Positions 7,608 through 16,866 of a stretch of 64,000 nucleotides of DNA are shown in pieces (positions within the stretch are counted from its first letter, which is position 1; each line of letters opens with the position of its first letter). Origin of the DNA: Selenomonas sp. GACV-9 (GTDB lineage: Bacteria > Bacillota > Negativicutes > Selenomonadales > Selenomonadaceae); NCBI GenBank assembly GCA_900116485.1, contig FPAX01000001.1, positions 124,001 to 188,000 on the forward strand. The letters run 5' to 3'. The position numbers and the translations under genes were made by a program. The notes under the pieces were generated by a model. That model was not told the DNA's origin and searched no databases. It saw only the letters and a list, made by a program, of their open reading frames with translations.

Positions 7608-10102
7608 TATGGGAGGAAATGGATTTGGTAGAGTTACTGGCACCTGCTGGCAGCCGTGAAGCGCTCACAGCTGCTGTGGAAAGCGGGGCAAATGCCGTAT
7701 ACCTTGCGGGCAGCATGTTTGGTGCCCGCGCTTATGCGAATAATTTTGATGAGGATGGCCTGCGCGAGGCCATCCGTTTTGCACACTTACGGGGTGTGCT
7801 GATAAATGTTACGGTCAACACGATCGTCAGTGATGAAGAACTGCCAGCGATAAAGGATTACCTGCGGTTTCTTGCGGATGCTGGTGCTGATGCCATCCTC
7901 GTGCAGGATCTTGGCGTGGCCAGGATTGCCCGTGAGGTAGTACCACAGCTGCCGCTGCATGCAAGTACCCAGATGACGGTGCACAGCCTCGAAGGCGTGC
8001 TGGCTTTGCAGGAGCTCGGCTTTACGCGAGTCGTCCTGTCCCGCGAGCTGTCCCTCAAGGAGATCCGTCATATCTGCGCGAATTGCCAGGTGGAGATCGA
8101 GGTCTTCATGCACGGAGCCCTTTGCGTCTGCTATTCGGGACAATGCCTGATGAGCAGCATGATCGGCGGCCGCAGTGGCAACCGCGGCCGCTGCGCCCAG
8201 CCTTGCCGTCTTCCCTATACGCTGGTCGACGACAGGGGGGAGGACGTGCTCGGTGACAAAGCGGGGAACTATCTCTTGTCGCCACGGGATCTCAACACCA
8301 TTGATGTCATTCCTGAGCTCATTGATGCTGGGGTGGCCTCCTTGAAGATCGAAGGCCGCATGAAACGGCCTGAATACGTGGCGACGGTAGTGGGCACATA
8401 TCGTCAGGCCATCGATACCTATTATGCTGGTGAGGGCTATATGGTAGCTGCTGAGGCCCGCGACAATCTCGCGCAGATCTTCAACCGCGACTTTACGACC
8501 GCATACCTGCTGGACCGTCCTGGTAAGCAGATGATGAGTGATCGGCGGCCGAACAACCGCGGCCTTTTGATTGGCCGCGTCACGGCATACGACTGGGATA
8601 GACGCATCGTAACGGTCAAGCTCAGCGGCCATCTGGCCCTTGGCGATCAAGTCGATTTCTGGGTCAAGGTTGGCGGCCGGGTGACGGCCACGATCCAGGA
8701 GCTTACTGATGCGCAGGGACAGCAGGTAACAAGCGGCGAGGCTGGCGACACGGTTTCCTTTGCGATTCCTTCGGCGGTTCGCGATCATGACCGCGTATTC
8801 AAGGTCTACGATGCTGCCCTGATGGAAAAAGGCAAGGCCATGTATACGGCCGGTGCGCCGGTGCGTCGCATCCCGATAACGGCTTGCGTAAAGGCTGCCA
8901 TCGGCAAGCCGCTGACTATTGAAATTGATGATGGGCAGGGGCATAAGGCCAGCGCGGCTACGGCCTTTATCGGCGAACCGGCGCGCAAGCGGCCGCTTTC
9001 CGAAGAGATTGTCCGCAAGCAGGTGGAGCGTCTCGGCACATCGGTCTATGCACTTGAAAATCTTACGGTCATCATCGAAGGCGATGTCATGGTGCCGATG
9101 AGTGAGATCAATGAGGCGCGCCGCCAGGCTGTCGAGCAGCTCGATGCGATGCGGCTGGCGGAATTCGCGTTCCCGTCGCGGACGCTGGCGCCGCTCCAGG
9201 AGCCACGGCCTGTGCCGGAGAAAACAGCACAGCTCATGGTGGCTGTAGATACGGTAGCCAAAGCCAAGGCGGCTATCGAAGCCGGTGCTGATGGCATCTT
9301 GTTTGGCGGTGAGTCTTATGCCCATAAGGTCATTTCCCTAGCGGACTATCAGGAGGTCTGGCAGCTGGCCAAGGCTGCGTCTATCCGTGTGGATTTCAAT
9401 CTGCCACGCATCATCAAGGGCAATCATCAGAAGCAGGTAGAAAGCTTGCTGCTGGGCTGGCAGGAATCGTGCCGCCCCGATACCGTGCACGTCCATAACA
9501 TCGGTGCGGCCGCGCTCGTCAAGCGGCTGACGGATCTGCCCGTGCATGCGGATTACTCCTTGATCTCCTACAACAAGCAGACGCTGGCTTTCCTGAAAGC
9601 CTATGGTGCAGCGGAAGCGACCTTGTCGCCGGAGCTCAGCCTCAAGCAGGTACAGGCCTTGGCCAAGGATACGCCGCTGCCCCTTACCTGCATCGTCCAT
9701 GGCCGTCTGGAGCTCATGGTTTCTGAGTACTGTGTGACCGGCAGCTTCCTCGGCGGTGTCGATACCGGCGCCTGCAGCCAGCCTTGTACCAAGGGGCATT
9801 ATGCGCTCAAGGACCGCAAGGAGGCATTGTTCCCGCTGGTCATGGACCAGTACTGCCACATGCATCTCTTAAACAGCAAGAGCCTTTCCATGCTGCCGCA
9901 TGCGATGAAATTTGCGCCGCTTGGGCTAAGCATGCGCATTGAAGGCAAGGCGATGGATGCTGGTGAGATCCGCCATATCGTCAAGGCCTACCGCAAGGCG
10001 ATGAGCCTGCCTGCTGACCTCGATGAGGCACAGCAGGCCTGGATAAAGGCGCAGGAAGGCGAAGAGATCACCAGAGGTCACTATTTCCGGGGAGTGCTTT
10101 AA
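7604..10102 (+). CDS. U32 family peptidase with C-terminal collagenase-like/DUF3656 region
   Basis: The 832-residue protein begins with the U32 hallmark ELLAPAG and has the TIM-barrel-like U32 core with the cysteine-rich signature around residues 177-203 (CVCYSGQC, GRCAQPCR). A DUF3656-type region follows, then a second U32-like half. Some relatives (RlhA) act in rRNA hydroxylation and others are described as collagenases; I cannot choose between these roles. Start choice is uncertain. ATG 7604 overlaps the scpB stop (ATGA). A GGGAGG site at 7611-7616 instead favours TTG 7625, 8 bases downstream; ATG 7619 is too close to that site. Confidence 0.85.
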   Translation: MIWEEMDLVELLAPAGSREALTAAVESGANAVYLAGSMFGARAYANNFDEDGLREAIRFAHLRGVLINVTVNTIVSDEELPAIKDYLRFLADAGADAILVQDLGVARIAREVVPQLPLHASTQMTVHSLEGVLALQELGFTRVVLSRELSLKEIRHICANCQVEIEVFMHGALCVCYSGQCLMSSMIGGRSGNRGRCAQPCRLPYTLVDDRGEDVLGDKAGNYLLSPRDLNTIDVIPELIDAGVASLKIEGRMKRPEYVATVVGTYRQAIDTYYAGEGYMVAAEARDNLAQIFNRDFTTAYLLDRPGKQMMSDRRPNNRGLLIGRVTAYDWDRRIVTVKLSGHLALGDQVDFWVKVGGRVTATIQELTDAQGQQVTSGEAGDTVSFAIPSAVRDHDRVFKVYDAALMEKGKAMYTAGAPVRRIPITACVKAAIGKPLTIEIDDGQGHKASAATAFIGEPARKRPLSEEIVRKQVERLGTSVYALENLTVIIEGDVMVPMSEINEARRQAVEQLDAMRLAEFAFPSRTLAPLQEPRPVPEKTAQLMVAVDTVAKAKAAIEAGADGILFGGESYAHKVISLADYQEVWQLAKAASIRVDFNLPRIIKGNHQKQVESLLLGWQESCRPDTVHVHNIGAAALVKRLTDLPVHADYSLISYNKQTLAFLKAYGAAEATLSPELSLKQVQALAKDTPLPLTCIVHGRLELMVSEYCVTGSFLGGVDTGACSQPCTKGHYALKDRKEALFPLVMDQYCHMHLLNSKSLSMLPHAMKFAPLGLSMRIEGKAMDAGEIRHIVKAYRKAMSLPADLDEAQQAWIKAQEGEEITRGHYFRGVL

Positions 10103-10105
10103 ACG

Positions 10106-12484
10106 ATGGAAAATGAATCGTTCAAGATATTAGAATATGAAAAGATCACGGCAATGCTCGAGGAGCGTGCTGGTTCAGCGCTGGGCAAAGAAAAGGCGCG
10201 GCTGCTCGTTCCAAGCTCAGATATCGCTGAAATCGCCGAGTGGCAGCAGGAAACCGATGAGGCCGTGCAGGTCTATGCCATGACAGCGCCGCCGCTCGGC
10301 GGCATCCGCGACATCCGCCCGCTGCTCAAGAAAGTGGGCAAAGGGGCGGTGCTTGACCTGGCGGAGATGCAGGAGGTCATGAGTACCCTCTATGCGATGC
10401 GCAATGTCAAGTATTTCTTCCGCGATCTTGAGGCCGAGGTGCCGATGCTCAAGGAATGGGCGCGCTCGCTGGAGATTCTCGGCCAGCTGGAGCGCAATCT
10501 CAGCAACACGATCGATGAGCATGGCAACATGCGCGAAGATGCGAGCGTTGAGCTGCGCCGCATCCGCCGGGAGCTCAAATCGTCGCAGGTGCGCATCAAG
10601 GACAAGATCAACAGCATCCTCCACGATACCGCGTATCAGAAGATGTTCCAGGATGCCATCGTCACGGTGCGTGATGAGCGTTATGTACTGCCGGTCAAGG
10701 CTGAGTACCGCGCACATTTCCCAGGGCTTATCCATGACCAGTCGGCGAGCGGCTCAACGCTGTTCATCGAGCCGATGGCCGTGGTGGAACTCAACAACGA
10801 TGTCAAGCAGCTGATGCTTGCTGAGCAACAGGAAGTCCAGCGCATCCTGCGGCAGCTGTCCCAGGAAATCAGCCGTGACAGCGAGCCTTTGCAGGCTAAC
10901 TGCCTGATTCTTGGCGACATCGACTTTGCCTTTGCCAAGGCGAAGCTCGCCCGCGACATGGAGGCAACGCGCCCGCTGCTCAATGAGGAAGGGCGGACCG
11001 TTTTGAAGAATGCACGTCATCCGTTGATTCCGCGGGAAAAAGTCGTGCCGACAAGCATCTCGCTGGGCGATGGCTATCGCATGCTGCTCATCACAGGACC
11101 GAATACCGGCGGTAAGACCGTCAGCATGAAGACGCTGGGGCTCATGGTACTGATGGCTCAGTCGGGCTGCTATCTGCCTGTCGATGCTGACTCGGAGATT
11201 GCGGTTTATCAGAATGTCTATGCCGATATTGGTGATGAACAGAGCATCGAGCAGAGCTTGTCGACCTTCTCGGCGCATATGACCCATATCGTACGCGTTC
11301 TCGAAAAAGTGGAAAGCGATGACTTGCTGTTGCTCGATGAGCTTGGGGCAGGTACTGATCCTGAGGAAGGTGCGGCACTGGCCATGTCGATTCTCGAGCG
11401 GCTGCTTGAGGTGCGGGCTACGACGGTGGCTACGACGCATTACTCAGAGCTCAAGACCTTTGCCTATACGCGGGAAGGCATTGAAAATGCCTGCGTGGAG
11501 TTTGATGTCGAGACCTTGCGGCCGACGTACCGCCTGCTCATCGGCATCCCGGGGGCGAGCAATGCTTTTGCCATCAGCCAGCGGCTCGGGCTCTCCGAGT
11601 CCCTTATCCTGCGCGCCAAGCAGCTGGTAAAGGCTGATCATGCGCAGTTTGAGCACGTCATCAATCAGCTGGAAAACGAGAAGATGATGTACGAGCAGAT
11701 GAATGCCGATATCCGCGAGCGCCAGCAGCGCGTTACGCAGCTTGAGCGCAAGCTTGAAGATGCGAAGGCGGAGCTTTCCAAGAAGAAGGGTGACATCATC
11801 CGCAAGGCCAAGGAAAAGAGCGCAGCGATGATCCGCCAGACACGGCGCGAGTCTGAGGCTGTCATCAAAGATCTCAAGGAGCAGTTTGACGATCAGGGCA
11901 TCCGCGCGCGCCAGCAGGCCATCCAGGAAGCCCGGGCCAAGATCAATGAAGCCTCGGACCGCGCAAGACCGGGTATCATGGCCCAGCAGGGTGTCGGCAA
12001 GAAGATTGATGTCAAGAAGCTGATGCCAGGCGATGTCATCTATGTCAAGAAACTTGATCAGAAGGGTACGGTCCTTGAGGTACAGGGCAAGGAGCTCACG
12101 GTGCAGCTCGGCGGCCTGCGTACCAAGGTCAAGGCATCGGGCTGCACATTCCTTTCTCACGCGGAAAAGGAGAAGGCGCCGGTGGCAACGGGCAGGAAAC
12201 GCACGACGCAGTCGGGCTCGTTCCTGCAGAAGACCCAGAACATCGGCCGCGATATCGATATTCGCGGCATGATGGTCGACGAGGCGGAGATCGTGCTCGG
12301 CAAGTTCATTGACGATGCCGTTATCGCGGGACTCACGCAGGTGCTCGTCATCCATGGCAAGGGAACCGGCGCTCTGCGCAAGGGCGTCCATGAGTATTTC
12401 AAGCATCATCGCAACGTGGCGAAGTTCCAGTTTGCTGATATCAATGAAGGCGGAACTGGTGCTACGATAGTTGACCTTAAATAA
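10106..12484 (+). CDS. mutS2: Endonuclease MutS2
   Basis: This 792-residue protein has the MutS core with Walker A TGPNTGGKT near residue 331 and Walker B in LLLDELGAGTDPEEG near 409. A long coiled-coil clamp (about 515-635) follows. The C-terminal Smr nuclease domain (about 718-792) includes DIRGMMVDEAE and VIHGKGTGALRKGV. MutS2 lacks the mismatch-recognition domain of MutS; described roles are suppression of recombination and ribosome rescue. It begins 3 bases after the U32 stop, so the two are almost certainly cotranscribed. Confidence 0.95.
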   Translation: MENESFKILEYEKITAMLEERAGSALGKEKARLLVPSSDIAEIAEWQQETDEAVQVYAMTAPPLGGIRDIRPLLKKVGKGAVLDLAEMQEVMSTLYAMRNVKYFFRDLEAEVPMLKEWARSLEILGQLERNLSNTIDEHGNMREDASVELRRIRRELKSSQVRIKDKINSILHDTAYQKMFQDAIVTVRDERYVLPVKAEYRAHFPGLIHDQSASGSTLFIEPMAVVELNNDVKQLMLAEQQEVQRILRQLSQEISRDSEPLQANCLILGDIDFAFAKAKLARDMEATRPLLNEEGRTVLKNARHPLIPREKVVPTSISLGDGYRMLLITGPNTGGKTVSMKTLGLMVLMAQSGCYLPVDADSEIAVYQNVYADIGDEQSIEQSLSTFSAHMTHIVRVLEKVESDDLLLLDELGAGTDPEEGAALAMSILERLLEVRATTVATTHYSELKTFAYTREGIENACVEFDVETLRPTYRLLIGIPGASNAFAISQRLGLSESLILRAKQLVKADHAQFEHVINQLENEKMMYEQMNADIRERQQRVTQLERKLEDAKAELSKKKGDIIRKAKEKSAAMIRQTRRESEAVIKDLKEQFDDQGIRARQQAIQEARAKINEASDRARPGIMAQQGVGKKIDVKKLMPGDVIYVKKLDQKGTVLEVQGKELTVQLGGLRTKVKASGCTFLSHAEKEKAPVATGRKRTTQSGSFLQKTQNIGRDIDIRGMMVDEAEIVLGKFIDDAVIAGLTQVLVIHGKGTGALRKGVHEYFKHHRNVAKFQFADINEGGTGATIVDLK

Positions 12485-12536
12485 AGACAAAGCAACGATT
12501 CGAGCTGTTCATTTCATAGACGATAAATTCGATTTG

Positions 12537-12545
12537 TGATACAAT
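12537..12545 (+). promoter_or_regulatory. Possible extended -10 promoter for the PBP gene
   Basis: TG-A-TACAAT forms an extended -10 element in the 90-base gap between mutS2 and the PBP gene. No clear -35 is present. Confidence 0.45.
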
Positions 12546-12574
12546 GAAAAAGTATAAATTTAAGGAGGCAGCTC

Positions 12575-14683
12575 ATGGAGAAACGTTCAAATTCGAATAC
12601 GAGCCGTCAAAAACGTCCCGCAAATAATGGCAGCAGCAATTTCAAGAAGATAATCCTTGGCTTTGGCTTGGTGATCCTGGTTATGGTCACTGGCATCGGC
12701 TGTGGATTCCTGACTGCCAGCATGAATACGAAGCCCGATTTGGCAAATGATATCTTGCCGCCGGCATCTTCGCAGATCTATGATATCAATGGCAATGAGA
12801 TTGCCAATGTCCATGCGGCGGAAAATCGCCGGCCCGTCAAGATCCAGCAGGTCCCGAAGGACTTGCAGAATGCTTTTGTGGCCGTCGAGGATAATCGCTT
12901 CTACGAGCACAGCGGTGTTGACCCGCGCGGTATCCTGCGTGCGCTCTATACCAATCTTCGTGGTCGTGGTGTAGCCGAGGGTGGTTCGACCATCACGCAG
13001 CAGCTGGCGAAGAATGCGTATCTGACGCAGGAACGCACGCTGACGCGTAAGATACAGGAAGTGTTCCTGGCACTGCAGCTTGAGCGGCAGTATACGAAAC
13101 AGGAAATCCTCGAGATGTATATGAACCAGATCTACTTCGGCCAGGGTGCCTATGGTGTTCAGGCAGCCGCGCAGACGTACTTTGGCAAGAACGTCGAGGA
13201 TCTGACCCTCAACGAGTGCGCGATGCTTGCTGGCATCCCGAAGAGCCCGAACTATTACTCGCCGCTCAATAACCTTGATGCCGCGCAGGAGCGCAAGGGC
13301 ACAGTCCTTGACCAGATGGTGAAATACGGCTATATCAACAATAATACGGCAGCTAAGGCAAAAGCCGAAAAGTTGCAGATTGTTAAGCCGGTCAAGAAGG
13401 ACAGCACCACCGAGGCATCTTATTTCATCGACTATGTGACGCAGATGCTCATCGATAAATACGGCGCTGATGCGGTCTATAAGGAAGGCCTCAAGATCTA
13501 TACGACTATTGACATGGATGCGCAGCGTGCTGCTGAAGCGGCGATGAAGCAGCTGCCGAATGTCAAGGTGGATGGCAACAAGATCCAGCAGCCGCAGGGC
13601 GCCCTTGTGGCCATTGACCCGCATAATGGCTATGTCAAGGCGATGGTCGGCGGCCGCGGTACTGATCAGTTCAACCGTGCGACGATGGCTGTCCGCCAGC
13701 CGGGATCGGCCTTCAAGCCGTTTGTCTTCGTGGCGGCACTTGAGAATAAGTTCACGCCGAATACGATCATCGACGACAGCCCCATCAACATCAACGGCTG
13801 GCGCCCCCAGAACGACAGTGGCAACTTCAGTGGCAAGGTCAAGCTCAGTGATGTGGCCCGCTATTCGATGAACGTGCCGACGGTCAAGATCGCGCAGAAG
13901 ATCGGCATCGACAAGCCCATCTACTATGCACAGGAGATGGGAATCTCGACCTTCGTCCTCGATGGCCCGCAGAATGACCGCACCTTATCGACCGCTTTGG
14001 GCGGCCTGACCAAGGGCGTGACGCCGCTGGAGCTCACGAGTGCATACTGCACCTTTGCCAACAAGGGCGTGCACGTCAATCCGGTCGTGGTCATCAAGGT
14101 GCTGGACCGCAACGGCAAGGTGCTTGAGCAGGCAGAGCCGAAGCAGCGCAGCGTCGTCAGCGAAAGCAGTGCCGTTGAGCTGACGGACATGCTCGAAGGC
14201 GTCATCAAGAAGGGCACGGGTACCCGCGCCAATATCGGCCGTCCGGCTGCCGGCAAGACCGGTACGACAAGTGACTATCACGATGCCTGGTTCGTGGGCT
14301 ATACCCCGGATCTCGTCTGCGGCGTCTGGGTCGGCAACGATGACAACACGCCGATGAATGGCGTCATGGGCGGCCAGCTGCCAGCACAGATCTGGAAGGC
14401 CTTTATGGAAAAGGCTCTGGCGCAGACCCCGGCCAAGAACTTTGATGGCTCCGTTGCCTCGAAACATGACAGCATCGGCGAGCTGGAAAATGACAAGAAG
14501 ACGGAAGTCAAGAAGAAGGACGATGGCAAGAAGAAGGACGAGAAGAATGCCAAGGATGCCAAGGCGAATGGCGGCAAGCCAGCAAAAGGTGCAGATGCTC
14601 CGGCTGGCTCCAAGAATACTCCGTCCGCTCCTGAAGCAGTCGCCCCTGAGCCGGGCGGCGGCATAGCCAAGGGCCGTAATTGA
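12575..14683 (+). CDS. Class A penicillin-binding protein (PBP1A family)
   Basis: A bifunctional peptidoglycan synthase of 702 residues. It has a cytoplasmic N-tail and a signal anchor (about 26-46), then a GT51 glycosyltransferase domain with EDNRFYEHSGVDPRG and GGSTITQQLAKN. The transpeptidase domain shows the active-site SxxK as SAFK, SxN as SMN, and the KTG triad in AGKTGTTSDYHDAWFVGY. The C-terminal 70 residues are lysine/alanine/proline-rich and probably disordered. A consensus AAGGAGG site precedes the ATG. Active on the outer face of the inner membrane. Confidence 0.94.
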   Translation: MEKRSNSNTSRQKRPANNGSSNFKKIILGFGLVILVMVTGIGCGFLTASMNTKPDLANDILPPASSQIYDINGNEIANVHAAENRRPVKIQQVPKDLQNAFVAVEDNRFYEHSGVDPRGILRALYTNLRGRGVAEGGSTITQQLAKNAYLTQERTLTRKIQEVFLALQLERQYTKQEILEMYMNQIYFGQGAYGVQAAAQTYFGKNVEDLTLNECAMLAGIPKSPNYYSPLNNLDAAQERKGTVLDQMVKYGYINNNTAAKAKAEKLQIVKPVKKDSTTEASYFIDYVTQMLIDKYGADAVYKEGLKIYTTIDMDAQRAAEAAMKQLPNVKVDGNKIQQPQGALVAIDPHNGYVKAMVGGRGTDQFNRATMAVRQPGSAFKPFVFVAALENKFTPNTIIDDSPININGWRPQNDSGNFSGKVKLSDVARYSMNVPTVKIAQKIGIDKPIYYAQEMGISTFVLDGPQNDRTLSTALGGLTKGVTPLELTSAYCTFANKGVHVNPVVVIKVLDRNGKVLEQAEPKQRSVVSESSAVELTDMLEGVIKKGTGTRANIGRPAAGKTGTTSDYHDAWFVGYTPDLVCGVWVGNDDNTPMNGVMGGQLPAQIWKAFMEKALAQTPAKNFDGSVASKHDSIGELENDKKTEVKKKDDGKKKDEKNAKDAKANGGKPAKGADAPAGSKNTPSAPEAVAPEPGGGIAKGRN

Positions 14684-14723
14684 TATGCAGTAATGATTTG
14701 TAGTAAGTCTCAAAGGAGAGAGT

Positions 14724-15935
14724 TTGTTGGCTAATGTATTTGATACTTTGAAAGAACGCGGTTTCATCGCGCAGTGTACGAACGAAGAAGAGCTCAGAGA
14801 GCTTTTTGATAAAGAGAAAGTCACGTTCTACATCGGCTTTGACCCGACGGCGGACAGCCTGCATGCTGGTCATTTCATCGCGCTGATGGCGATGGCACAT
14901 ATGCAGCGGGCTGGCCATCGTCCCATCTGCCTTGTCGGTGGTGGTACGGGTACGGTCGGCGATCCGTCGGGCCGTACGGACATGCGCCGGATGCTGACGG
15001 ATGAGGACATCGAGCACAACTGTGAATGCTTCAAGAAGCAGATTGCCCGCTTCATCGATTTCAGCGATGACAAGGCCATCATGGTCAATAACGGCGACTG
15101 GCTGCGCAAGCTCAACTACATCGATCTGCTGCGTGAGGTCGGTGCCTGCTTCACGGTCAACCGCATGCTCGCTGCTGACTGCTACAAGCAGCGCTGGGAG
15201 AAAGGCTTGACCTTTCTGGAGTTCAACTACATGATCATGCAGGGCTATGACTTCCTCGAGCTCAACCGCCGCTATGGCTGCAAACTGGAGATGGGTGGCG
15301 ACGACCAGTGGTCGAACATCATCGCGGGTGTCGAGCTCAACCGCCGCAAGAATAACACGGCTGTCTATGGCTTGACGAACAAGCTCCTTACCAAGAGCGA
15401 TGGCAAGAAGATGGGCAAGACTGCTGGCGGTGCCCTCTGGCTCGATGCGGATAAGACCAGTCCGTATGAGTTCTACCAGTACTGGCGCAATGTCGACGAT
15501 GCTGATGTCGAGAACTGCCTGGCGCTGCTGACCTTCCTGCCGATGGATGAAGTCCGCCGCCTCGGTGCGCTTCAGGACTCGGCAATCAATGAAGCCAAGA
15601 AAGTCCTGGCCTATGAAGTCACGAAGATCGTCCATGGCGAGCAGGCGGCCGAGGACGCCAAGGCTGCCGCTGAGGCGATGTTTGGCGGCTCGGGGGCTGG
15701 GGCGAACATCCCGGAGGTCAAGGCCGCTGTGGGTACGAAGCTGCTGGATGTCATGGCAGCTGGCAAGGTTGTTGCCTCCAAGGGTGAAGGCCGCCGCCTG
15801 ATCCAGCAGAACGGTGTGGCGCTCAACGATGCCAAAGTGGCGGATGTTGACTATGTGCTGACAGAAGCTGACTTCAAAGATGGCGAGGCTATCTTGAAGA
15901 AGGGCAAGAAAAAATATTATAAGCTTGTAAAATGA
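14724..15935 (+). CDS. tyrS: Tyrosyl-tRNA synthetase
   Basis: This class I aminoacyl-tRNA synthetase charges tRNA-Tyr. The 403-residue protein has HAGH (variant of HIGH) in [14 protein letters not shown] near residue 45, and [10 protein letters not shown] as the KMSKS-type loop. A C-terminal S4 RNA-binding domain follows (about 335-400). There is no ATG at the N-terminus: two tandem TTG codons (14724, 14727) follow AAAGGAGAG, and either could start translation. A strong terminator lies just downstream. Confidence 0.95.
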   Translation: MLANVFDTLKERGFIAQCTNEEELRELFDKEKVTFYIGFDPTADSLHAGHFIALMAMAHMQRAGHRPICLVGGGTGTVGDPSGRTDMRRMLTDEDIEHNCECFKKQIARFIDFSDDKAIMVNNGDWLRKLNYIDLLREVGACFTVNRMLAADCYKQRWEKGLTFLEFNYMIMQGYDFLELNRRYGCKLEMGGDDQWSNIIAGVELNRRKNNTAVYGLTNKLLTKSDGKKMGKTAGGALWLDADKTSPYEFYQYWRNVDDADVENCLALLTFLPMDEVRRLGALQDSAINEAKKVLAYEVTKIVHGEQAAEDAKAAAEAMFGGSGAGANIPEVKAAVGTKLLDVMAAGKVVASKGEGRRLIQQNGVALNDAKVADVDYVLTEADFKDGEAILKKGKKKYYKLVK

Positions 15936-15940
15936 TTAAA

Positions 15941-15980
15941 AATCCTGCTGCGGGGGAATCCGCGGCAGGATTTTTTTTTT
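15941..15980 (+). terminator. Rho-independent terminator after tyrS
   Basis: A 13-bp GC-rich stem starting AATCCTGC and ending GCAGGATT, one G-T pair, followed by ten T residues. Confidence 0.92.
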
Positions 15981-16069
15981 GAATAGCGAAGAAAATAGTG
16001 AAAAAAGAATTGCTGGTTGTAGCGGTCGGTCAAATCGTTACAAATCATCGGCTATTACTGATAAAAGCA

Positions 16070-16098
16070 TTGCTTGTTTGATTACTTTGCGCTATAAT
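16070..16098 (+). promoter_or_regulatory. Promoter driving the CAP-gene leader RNA
   Basis: TTGCTT (16070-16075) and a perfect TATAAT (16093-16098) are 17 bases apart. The predicted start near 16105 leaves an untranslated leader of about 217 bases before the CAP-domain gene. Confidence 0.75.
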
Positions 16099-16104
16099 AT
16101 AGGT

Positions 16105-16321
16105 AAGGAGAATGCTGTAAAACTGAATAGCAGAAACGAGATTGCCGCAGTCATGCGATGGCTGCTCCAGCAGGAAACACCATTATGGATGGGAATCGAT
16201 AATGGATTCGCTGGTTTGTTGTGCGATTGGAATCTCCCCTGTCTCGGCAGGAGGGCACGAAGCGAGGATACTCAGTGCTTATGAGATGATGGTCAAGCGG
16301 CAAACGAAAGAGGCGAGAAAA
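16105..16321 (+). ncRNA. Structured 5' leader RNA of unknown class (candidate riboswitch or cis-regulator)
   Basis: This leader contains nested complementary segments visible by eye. 16138-16143 pairs with 16231-16236 (GAGATT/AATCTC) and encloses a hairpin 16147-16154/16158-16165 (one G-T pair). It also encloses a two-part arm 16167-16171/16210-16214 carrying a perfect 7-bp stem 16180-16186/16199-16205. A further hairpin, 16238-16241/16248-16251, can be lengthened by pairing 16235-16237 with 16253-16255, which competes with the outer stem. That is the behaviour expected of a switching leader. I compared it by memory with GEMM, ydaO, cobalamin, lysine, T-box and M-box consensus elements and saw no match. 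Confidence 0.45.
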
Positions 16322-16771
16322 ATGAAGACCTGGCGGCGGATGGTTTCCCTGCTGGTTCTGGCTTTCATCGTTTTTGCTGCTTCCCCTGCAATGGCGGCCG
16401 AGTTGGATCAGGAGATTCTGCATCATGTCAACATCGTTCGCATCAATGCCGGTGTAGCGCCGTTAGCGCTCGATCGCGAGCTCGTGGCTGCGTCGTATGT
16501 CCGTGCTGCTGAAGCAGAAGTGAATTTTGCGCATCGCCGTCCGGACGGCCGGGAAGTCAAATCGGTTTTCGCAAATGCATCATTTGCCTGGTTCGGTGAG
16601 AACCTGGCGGTCAGCAAGAAGGCTGATGCGGAAGCAATCGTTCGTGCCTGGATGAATTCGCCGACGCACCGTGCCAATCTACTCAATCGTCACTATACGA
16701 AGATGGGCGTGTCCTGTGTCAAGGGAAATGATGGGCGTTATTATTGGGCACAGGAGATGGCTTCGGAGTGA
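16322..16771 (+). CDS. Secreted CAP/SCP-domain protein
   Basis: The 149-residue product has a clear signal peptide (MKTWRR, hydrophobic core, AMAA cleavage region near residue 25). A compact CAP domain follows, with typical elements: NIVRINAGVAPLALDREL, FAHRRPDGR, FGENLAVS and AWMNSPTHRANLLN. Bacterial CAP proteins are exported and often cell-wall associated; their activity is usually unknown. Reading continues upstream in frame to 16142, but that part is not protein-like and overlaps the structured leader. I therefore place the start at 16322 behind GAGGCGAG. It has its own promoter and terminator and is a single-gene unit. Confidence 0.85.
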   Translation: MKTWRRMVSLLVLAFIVFAASPAMAAELDQEILHHVNIVRINAGVAPLALDRELVAASYVRAAEAEVNFAHRRPDGREVKSVFANASFAWFGENLAVSKKADAEAIVRAWMNSPTHRANLLNRHYTKMGVSCVKGNDGRYYWAQEMASE

Positions 16772-16804
16772 CTGGGAAAGCTGGCAGAAGGTATAATGGC
16801 AAGT

Positions 16805-16841
16805 GAATGCTTTAGACGCAATGTCTGGGCATTCTTTTTTT
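16805..16841 (+). terminator. Rho-independent terminator after the CAP gene
   Basis: GAATGC (16805-16810) pairs with GCATTC (16829-16834), with an inner AGAC/GTCT stem, followed by seven T residues. The tpsB start lies only 26 bases further on, so tpsB is either fed by read-through or has a promoter within this element. Confidence 0.85.
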
Positions 16842-16866
16842 GTACTCTTTTACGAAGCAGGTGTTG

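Noticed and set aside
7787..9325. Minus-strand open frame of 512 codons
   Set aside because: Antisense to the U32 peptidase gene, no ribosome-binding site and no recognisable motif.
16105..16321. c-di-AMP (ydaO), cobalamin, lysine or M-box riboswitch identity for the CAP leader
   Set aside because: None of the consensus boxes I remember for these classes occurs; kept only as an unknown structured leader.
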